A stretch of 47,665 nt of DNA. Source: an uncultured Bacteroidota bacterium (GTDB lineage Bacteria > Bacteroidota > Bacteroidia > Flavobacteriales > BACL11). The position numbers and the translations under genes were made by a program. Under the pieces are notes generated by a model. The model saw only the letters and a list, made by a program, of their open reading frames with translations, did not search any database and was not told the DNA's origin. Positions 42,166 through 47,665 of this stretch are shown in pieces. The first letter of the stretch is position 1. Each line of letters begins with the position of its first letter. The stretch lies in the NCBI GenBank assembly GCA_902514225.1, contig CABXPN010000006.1, forward strand, positions 1-47,665, written 5' to 3'.

Positions 42166-44070
42166 TTATCTCTGTTTTGAAAATTTATTTCCTTTTTTAA
42201 TTATTGTATTATTTTCTAATAAATAAGAAAGGACATTAATTATTTTTTCTTCTGGAAAATCTTTTAGATTTTGGAAGATTATTGATGATTTTTTATCTTC
42301 ATTCTCTAAACTTATTAATATTTCTGTCCTTATTTTTTCAAACTTTAAGTCAGATATTTCTAATTTATTTCTTTCTCTGCAAATGTCACATTTTCCACAT
42401 CTATGCTTTTGTTCCTCTCCAAAATAGGACAGAAGTATTTTAGTTCTGCAATTTGTTTTCTGATTACAATAATTAATAATGTAATTCATTCTTTCTAGTT
42501 CAGAACCTCTCCTCTTTTCTAACTTTTCTTCAGAGATGTTTAAATATTTATTATCAACTCTGTTCTGAAGATATGTTATTTGAGTGTTCTCCTTTTTTTC
42601 AACATAATCAAGAACTTCCAGATTTTTAAGCCTATTAAGAATGTTTTTAATTTCCGTAGTGTTTGTGCCAGACCTTGCAGCAAGTTCTGTTTCGTTTATT
42701 TTCACAAGATTATCAAATAAACCACTATATGATCGGAGTAAAAGTTTGATATATGAGTCAAAATAACTATTCGCAATTTGGAATTTATAAAGTTCAGAAT
42801 TATCTAATTTTATATAAATTTTAGAAGAGTTATTATATACATTCTGAAGTTCTAAATAGTTCTCTTTCTCTAAATACTTTAAGATATTATATACTTTTAA
42901 TGTGTTGTAATTATATTTTTTACTGAAAGCAGTCAAATTAAAGTCAAAATTTACATCTAATCCATTATTAACAGCCAACTGAAGGTAATTAGCTAATTTC
43001 TGATAACAACCCTTTATTTCATCAATAGAAGGAAAGTGAAGTTCAACAAATTCTCTCAGATATTTTTCGTCATTAGAATTGTAAAGTAAAACTGCGAAAG
43101 ATTCTTTCTCATCTCTACCAGATCTTCCAGTCTCCTGAAAATAAGATTCGATAGTAGATGGAATATGGGTGTGTATTACTAATCTGACATCTGATTTATC
43201 AATTCCCATTCCGAATGCATTTGTAGCAACAATAACTCTACATTTTCCTGATTTCCAGTTTTCTTGCCTTTTGTTCCTTTCTGTTAAAGTTACTCCAGCA
43301 TGATAATAGTTTGCACTTATATTATTTTCAATCAGAAGTTTACATATTGAAACACAATCTCTTCTACTTTTTGCATAAATAATTGTACTTCCGTTAATCT
43401 TATTTAGGATACTTAGTAGTTTTCTGTTTTTATCATTTTCTTTAATTATAATGTAAGAAAGATTTTCTCTTACAAATGAAGATTGAATTACATTCCTCTC
43501 TTTAAAGTTTAAGTTTTCCTGAATATCTATTACAACTTCTTCTGTTGCAGTTGCTGTGAGTGCAATAATCGGAATTTTTGGGTGTATTTTTCTTAAATTT
43601 GAGATGTTTCGGTATGGTGGTCGGAAATTATGTCCCCATTCAGAAATGCAATGTGCTTCATCAACAGCAATTAGGTTTACATTCATTTCTGATATTTTAC
43701 TCTGAACTAATTCGTTTTGTAATCTTTCGGGTGAGATATATAAAAATTTATATCCACCAAAAATACAATTTGTAAGTGCAATATCAACTTCCTGAAAACT
43801 CATGTCTGATGTAATTGCTACTGCTTTTATACCTTTTTCTTTAATGTTTTCAACTTGATCCTTCATTAGAGAAATAAGTGGAGATATAACAATACAGATA
43901 CCATCCATTATTAGGGAGGGGACTTGATAACAAATTGATTTTCCACCGCTTGTAGGGAGTAAAGCAAGGGTATCCTTATTGTTTAGGATCATATTTATAA
44001 TCTCCTCTTGATTTTCCCTGAAAGAAGAATATCCCCAATATTTTAATAGTATTTCTTTAGGAGTTTGCAT
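42166..44070 (-). CDS. recQ: ATP-dependent DNA helicase, RecQ family
   Basis: A 634-residue SF2 helicase: motif I 'LLPTSGGKSICYQVP', motif Ia 'VISPLISLMKDQVENI', motif II 'AVDEAHCISEWGHNFRPPYRNIS' (DEAH plus the RecQ aromatic loop), 'LTATATEEV', motif V/VI 'VIVATNAFGMGIDKSDVRLVIHTHIPSTIESYFQETGRSGRD', and the zinc-binding 'CNQKTNCRTKILLSYFGEEQKHRCGKCDIC'. A winged-helix region (about residues 395-500) is present. There is no HRDC domain. RecQ unwinds recombination and replication intermediates. The start lies 7 bases after a promoter box, so the mRNA is almost leaderless. Confidence 0.93.
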   Translation of the reverse strand: MQTPKEILLKYWGYSSFRENQEEIINMILNNKDTLALLPTSGGKSICYQVPSLIMDGICIVISPLISLMKDQVENIKEKGIKAVAITSDMSFQEVDIALTNCIFGGYKFLYISPERLQNELVQSKISEMNVNLIAVDEAHCISEWGHNFRPPYRNISNLRKIHPKIPIIALTATATEEVVIDIQENLNFKERNVIQSSFVRENLSYIIIKENDKNRKLLSILNKINGSTIIYAKSRRDCVSICKLLIENNISANYYHAGVTLTERNKRQENWKSGKCRVIVATNAFGMGIDKSDVRLVIHTHIPSTIESYFQETGRSGRDEKESFAVLLYNSNDEKYLREFVELHFPSIDEIKGCYQKLANYLQLAVNNGLDVNFDFNLTAFSKKYNYNTLKVYNILKYLEKENYLELQNVYNNSSKIYIKLDNSELYKFQIANSYFDSYIKLLLRSYSGLFDNLVKINETELAARSGTNTTEIKNILNRLKNLEVLDYVEKKENTQITYLQNRVDNKYLNISEEKLEKRRGSELERMNYIINYCNQKTNCRTKILLSYFGEEQKHRCGKCDICRERNKLEISDLKFEKIRTEILISLENEDKKSSIIFQNLKDFPEEKIINVLSYLLENNTIIKKGNKFSKQR

Positions 44071-44076
44071 TACATA

Positions 44077-44084
44077 CGAAAATA
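44077..44084 (-). promoter_or_regulatory. Promoter box of recQ (TAnnTTCG variant)
   Basis: TATTTTCG on the minus strand, six bases upstream of the recQ ATG; it touches the T-tract of the preceding terminator. Initiation 5-7 bases downstream would fall at the ATG itself. Confidence 0.45.
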
Positions 44085-44115
44085 AAAAAAAGCCCTCAGA
44101 AAAGAGGGCTTTTTA
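44084..44115 (-). terminator. Rho-independent terminator after the T9SS hydrolase gene
   Basis: AGCCCTC (44091-44097) pairs with GAGGGCT (44104-44110) around AGAAAA, extended by A-T pairs and flanked by A and T tracts on both sides. On the minus strand the stem is followed by eight Ts. It could also stop plus-strand transcripts. Confidence 0.9.
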
Positions 44116-44135
44116 TATTTAAATTGAATATTAAT

Positions 44136-45782
44136 TTATTCAACAATTAATTTTCTTCTGATAGAAGTTTCATTTGATTGAATTTCTAAGATATAAATTC
44201 CTTTGTCTAAATCTGAAACATTAATATTAGTTTTCATAGAGTTTATATTTTCTGATTTTACTAATTGACCAGCAATATTGTAAAGTTCAACTGAGTTTAT
44301 TACAAAGTTTGAGTTTTCAATAGTAATATTGTTTTTAGCTGGGTTAGGGAAAATGTTTGTAGAATAGTTAACTGCATTATTTACAGATAACACTCCTCCT
44401 AAATCAAGAAGAACATAAATTCTAGGATTTAAGTATCCTTGTACTGTGTCAATATATGTTCTTCCTTTAGCTGCTGACATATTAGGATTTCCTAAGATTG
44501 AATTAGCTGCTCCATACCCTGCAGGAGCACCATTTACAGCTTGAAACATTTGGTCATATGCAACATTGTCCCACCAGTCCCAAGGAGCTCCTTGTTCTTC
44601 TTCCATTTCTCCAAATGCATTAGGAGTAGAAGATGGAGGAGGAGTTACCAATACATTCAAACCTTCGTAACCACTATTGTTGATATTTGCAGCAGTTGTA
44701 TAAACATCTGTAAATCCTGCGTTTACAAAGACATCATTATTTCCATATTGATTAGAATAATGTTGTACTGTTCTACTCCCCATGACTTCTACAACAAAGT
44801 CACCTGTTGTAGGCACTATTACATCACCTGTGTCAATTGGAGCATATTGATCATTTTCACAATGAAAAGAAACAATTGGAACATCACCTGCTTCTAACCA
44901 TGAAATATCTGCAAGAGCTCCGCCAAGATTAAAAGCCATATTAATATCATTAGAATATTGTGGGTGATTAGGGATATTTAATGGCATTGTAGAGTCAACT
45001 TGAAATCCAATAATATTTCCATTTGTATCTAACATAGGAATCATATTACCAAGTGCGTCATAAGCTGGAGCAAATGTTAAATCTGTACCATCAATATTTC
45101 CGAAAAAGTATGGTACTACGTATGGTGCTGGTGCTGAAGGATTAGAAAAGTCAATAAATTTTGGTAAATTTAGTTCAACAGCAGCACTGTCTAGTGTAGC
45201 ATACCCTAATGCAATATAAGCTCCTGTTCCTTGTCCACCTAAAACAATTTTATTAGGATCAATACCGAATGGATTTCCTAAAGCATCTTCCGTCATTCTC
45301 ATAAATCTTACCATTGCTTTTGCGTCTTGTATCCCTCTATAAGCAGCTTGTAATAGGGTAGACGTTCTTACGTTTTGGTCCTGAGATGTAGGGTTCCATC
45401 CTTTTCTATTTCCCATAGCAACTGCTACATATCCCTTTTTAGCCCATCTAGTGCATTGTTCTACTATTGAAGAATCTTTTATTGATCCGGTAGGTTGTCC
45501 ATTTGCAACTGGTGGTAAGAATGAACCAGTATGAGAAACAATAATAACAGGCCTGTTAGTTAAAGTATCTCCAATTGGTTGATAAATATCACATTCAATT
45601 GGAAGTAAATCAGGAGCTAAGCCAAAAAGCATAGGTTCAATACTGACATTAAGTGCAAATGTATCTATTTCGCTAACATGTACATCTGTAAATACCTCAT
45701 CAAGGTATCTGTTTTGTGAGTTAGCTGTAACTCCAACAAATAATAGAGATACTACTAATAATTTTTGTAAAGATTTTTTCAT
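44136..45782 (-). CDS. T9SS-secreted alpha/beta-hydrolase-fold protein with a non-standard nucleophile site
   Basis: A 548-residue protein: signal peptide 1-23 ('ANSQ'), an alpha/beta-hydrolase-like domain (about 40-330), a less clear middle region, and a C-terminal type A T9SS sorting domain from about residue 465 ('NIFPNPAKNNITIEN...LYNIAGQLVKSENI...GIYILEI'). Fold evidence: 'RPVIIVSHTGSF' oxyanion strand, 'AYRGIQDAKAMVRFMR', 'IDPNKIVLGGQGTGAYIALGYA' nucleophile elbow, and 'DVPIVSFHCENDQYAPID' acid turn. The elbow reads G-Q-Gly185-T-G where GxSxG is expected, so classical esterase activity is doubtful. It lies 38 bases downstream of a TonB-dependent receptor gene, probably in one operon, and is followed by a terminator. 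Confidence 0.8.
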   Translation of the reverse strand: MKKSLQKLLVVSLLFVGVTANSQNRYLDEVFTDVHVSEIDTFALNVSIEPMLFGLAPDLLPIECDIYQPIGDTLTNRPVIIVSHTGSFLPPVANGQPTGSIKDSSIVEQCTRWAKKGYVAVAMGNRKGWNPTSQDQNVRTSTLLQAAYRGIQDAKAMVRFMRMTEDALGNPFGIDPNKIVLGGQGTGAYIALGYATLDSAAVELNLPKFIDFSNPSAPAPYVVPYFFGNIDGTDLTFAPAYDALGNMIPMLDTNGNIIGFQVDSTMPLNIPNHPQYSNDINMAFNLGGALADISWLEAGDVPIVSFHCENDQYAPIDTGDVIVPTTGDFVVEVMGSRTVQHYSNQYGNNDVFVNAGFTDVYTTAANINNSGYEGLNVLVTPPPSSTPNAFGEMEEEQGAPWDWWDNVAYDQMFQAVNGAPAGYGAANSILGNPNMSAAKGRTYIDTVQGYLNPRIYVLLDLGGVLSVNNAVNYSTNIFPNPAKNNITIENSNFVINSVELYNIAGQLVKSENINSMKTNINVSDLDKGIYILEIQSNETSIRRKLIVE

Positions 45783-45798
45783 AATTTTTTATTTTAGT

Positions 45799-45812
45799 TT
45801 ATTGTACAATAA
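45799..45812. repeat. 14-bp perfect palindrome upstream of the T9SS hydrolase
   Basis: TTATTGTACAATAA is its own reverse complement and lies in the 38-base gap between the receptor stop and the hydrolase start. It could be an operator or mRNA-processing site, but AT-rich palindromes of this size can occur by chance. No clear promoter box accompanies it. Confidence 0.3.
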
Positions 45813-45820
45813 TACAAATT

Positions 45821-47665
45821 TTATTTTAATTCAAAGAGCAAGGATATATAAGTCATTCTGCCAATATACGGACCTCCATATACTTCAAAATGTTGGTTAT
45901 TTAATAAGTTAGAACTCCCTACTTTTAATGTTGCAGAATATTTTGGTATTTTTTTACTTATTTGCATATCAATTAAATCATAAGTAGGTACTTCACCAGT
46001 AAACTGAGGAGATCCTTCATAATTAAACCCTTCTACCCATTTGTAATTTATATTAAAAGCAAAATTTCTAAGAATCATATGTTCAGAACTAAAATGTAAA
46101 TCTCTACCTGAAAATCCTAAATTGTATTTATGTTCTGGAGTATTATATGCCGGAATAATTGGATCTTCTGTTCCTTTTTCATTTAATTTGTTCCAACTAT
46201 AATTTCCGTTTAAAGTAAAGTTAGAATTTATATAATAATTAATTCCAATTGAAGCTCCTTGTGTTGTAACTGTGTTTTCAGCATTGGCAGCCATTCGGTA
46301 TGCTTGAATAGAAGGTAGAAATATCTCATATCCTACTGATGTGTCAGCTTGGTATTTTACACCAACCTTATATCCTATAAAATCTGTATATTTAGAGTAA
46401 TAATAATTTGCATCAATATAAACTTTGTCAAAGAGTGTTGTTCTATATCCTAGTTCAGCTGATTTTGCTTTCTCTGGACGAATTGGATCTACACTAAAGA
46501 ACTTTAGACTGTCTTGACTTCTATCTTCTAATCTAGGTAAATAATAGTTAATTAAGGATTGGACTGTAACCATATTCTCTCCATAATCCTCTCCATGACC
46601 ATTTAGATTTCCAATTAAAATTGCTCTACCAACATTATAAAATAAATATTGATCGGATAGTGTTGGATTTCTTACAGCAGATGAGAATGATAGTCGAATA
46701 ATATCTGTTTCTGTAGCTTTGTACACTAAGGATGCTGCAGGTGAAAAGTTAAAATCAAAATTCTCATTTTTATCCATTCTGAAAGTTGCGTTTACTTTTA
46801 ATTTATCGTAAAAGAGATCTTTTTCAAAACCAGAATAAATACCATATTCTGTATTAGATATTTTGGTGGAATCGGTATCCATAAAAATAGAACCTTTTGA
46901 ATCTGGTGAATACTGGCGGAAATTTGCTCCTATCTTTATGGTGGAAAATGAAGGATTAAATTGATATTCAGAATGTATATGATTTAATGCAGATTTGTCA
47001 TAAAAACCTGTACCTCCTTCAATAGGAATTTTTGAAGTAATATCATTCAGTGCATTTGTGAATTCTTCAGTTCCAGGAATTAATCTATTTGTTTCTAAAT
47101 CTGTTTGCATTCTTGTAAAATCATGTGTAGAAATAAGAGTACTGATATTTGCATTCAAAACAGAATCACTTAAATTCATCCAGTCAACAAGTTCAATTGT
47201 CTCTCCATTAAATGTATATTCTGCAACATATGGAAAAGAGCTAATTACAGTAGTCTCAAAATTACTCCATCCTATATCTCCCAATGAAAAATTGTCTTTC
47301 CAGTTGTTTTGATAGGAACTATACCAATCTTGATTATCAACTAAATTATGTTCCTGTAATTTTATTGCGGTAAAAACAGCATCATAACTATTTCCAGCAT
47401 CTTCTTGTGAACGGTAGGCCCGAATAAAGAATTTATCTTCTTGTTTAACTTCTAGTATATTCTGAAAAAACTGAATATTTTTTAGACTAAATCTGTTATC
47501 CCCCTGATATACAGTAGTTCCTGTTCCGTAGTTGAATTTATACATCATCTCCACGTCAGGATTTATCTTGTAGTGTAATGATGATGAGAATTTCAAGTTA
47601 TTGGTATTATAATCAACAATATCTTTTTCCATATATCCTGTTCGGTAATAAACTCCTAATCCTCC
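45821..47665 (-). CDS. TonB-dependent receptor, C-terminal 615 residues (5' end outside window)
   Basis: The frame stays open to the window edge, so the N-terminal plug and signal peptide lie outside. What is visible is a large beta barrel: 'YMEKDIVDYNTNNLKFSSSLHYKINPDVEMMYKFNYGTGTTVYQGDNRFSLK', 'LSFSSAVRNPTLSDQYLFYNVGRA', 'FFSVDPIRPEKAKSAELGYRTTLFDKVYIDANYYYSKYTDFIGY', and a last strand 'GRMTYISLLFELK'. The 'R(N)PTL.DQYLFYNVGRA...PE.....ELGYR' pattern is typical of FepA/Cir-like receptors of Bacteroidota. Substrate unknown. A T9SS hydrolase-fold protein follows 38 bases later, which hints at a shared substrate handled at the surface. Confidence 0.9.
   Translation of the reverse strand, partial: GGLGVYYRTGYMEKDIVDYNTNNLKFSSSLHYKINPDVEMMYKFNYGTGTTVYQGDNRFSLKNIQFFQNILEVKQEDKFFIRAYRSQEDAGNSYDAVFTAIKLQEHNLVDNQDWYSSYQNNWKDNFSLGDIGWSNFETTVISSFPYVAEYTFNGETIELVDWMNLSDSVLNANISTLISTHDFTRMQTDLETNRLIPGTEEFTNALNDITSKIPIEGGTGFYDKSALNHIHSEYQFNPSFSTIKIGANFRQYSPDSKGSIFMDTDSTKISNTEYGIYSGFEKDLFYDKLKVNATFRMDKNENFDFNFSPAASLVYKATETDIIRLSFSSAVRNPTLSDQYLFYNVGRAILIGNLNGHGEDYGENMVTVQSLINYYLPRLEDRSQDSLKFFSVDPIRPEKAKSAELGYRTTLFDKVYIDANYYYSKYTDFIGYKVGVKYQADTSVGYEIFLPSIQAYRMAANAENTVTTQGASIGINYYINSNFTLNGNYSWNKLNEKGTEDPIIPAYNTPEHKYNLGFSGRDLHFSSEHMILRNFAFNINYKWVEGFNYEGSPQFTGEVPTYDLIDMQISKKIPKYSATLKVGSSNLLNNQHFEVYGGPYIGRMTYISLLFELK

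Noticed and set aside
1..47665. CRISPR arrays, tRNA or rRNA genes, transposases, integrases, prophage
   Set aside because: No spaced direct repeats, cloverleaf patterns, rRNA blocks or recombinase motifs were seen on either strand; the remaining short frames lie opposite or inside real genes and have no coding signature.

Overview
The window is about 47.7 kb of AT-rich chromosomal DNA from a member of the Bacteroidota, most likely a marine-type Flavobacteriales (Cryomorphaceae/Crocinitomicaceae-like). The evidence is: two proteins with C-terminal type IX secretion (T9SS) sorting domains, SusC/TonB-type receptors at both edges, Bacteroidota-only families (DUF4199, DUF4834, DUF3822, ribosomal protein THX), a CarB without its allosteric domain, and many Bacteroidota promoter boxes (TAnnTTTG) lying a few bases upstream of start codons. 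The species cannot be named from the sequence alone.

Layout. 1-625: 3' end of a TonB-dependent receptor and a secreted heavy-metal-binding (HMA) protein. 644-3938 (minus): ftsB/divIC and an unusual single-chain methylmalonyl-CoA mutase made of a shortened small subunit fused to a full large subunit. 4042-6142: recG, broken by a one-base frameshift in an A6 run. 6151-6251 (minus): SRP RNA (ffs). 6334-12355 (plus): a tightly packed operon of DUF4199, two glycosyltransferases, a MORN-type secreted protein, mnmA and a T9SS subtilase. 12345-14093 (minus): an MsbA-like ABC exporter. 14210-17641: rpmH (52 aa) with a strong terminator, carB, DUF4834.

17657-27836 is a surface-polysaccharide region in two convergent arms. 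The plus arm has a YfhO-family membrane protein, a GT4 glycosyltransferase and a Wzx-like flippase. The minus arm has galE, an asparagine-synthase-like protein, two sulfotransferase-like proteins and a GT2 glycosyltransferase, and follows directly on an M1 metallopeptidase fused to a predicted outer-membrane barrel. The likely product is a decorated, possibly sulfated, cell-surface glycan. No Wzy polymerase is visible.

31042-33859 is housekeeping: YihY, nadC, rlmH and an XTP/dITP pyrophosphatase. 33923-35344 is an accessory pocket: two related small membrane proteins, a decayed second copy of the 3' end of coaD, and an orphan secreted protein. 35339-38850 (minus) holds a large coiled-coil membrane protein with an internal duplication, DUF3822, rsmD and coaD. 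38933-44070: an acyltransferase, pdxH, THX, a TrmH-family methyltransferase, fmt and recQ. 44136-47665 (minus): a TonB-dependent receptor followed by a T9SS alpha/beta-hydrolase-fold protein whose expected nucleophile serine is a glycine.

No CRISPR array, tRNA, rRNA, transposase or integrase was seen. No wholly new multi-gene system could be demonstrated. The most noteworthy signals are the MutA'-MutB fusion, the coaD 3'-end remnant with its orphan gene, the sulfotransferase glycan cluster, the peptidase-barrel fusion and the serine-less T9SS hydrolase. No gap between genes exceeds about 220 bases.
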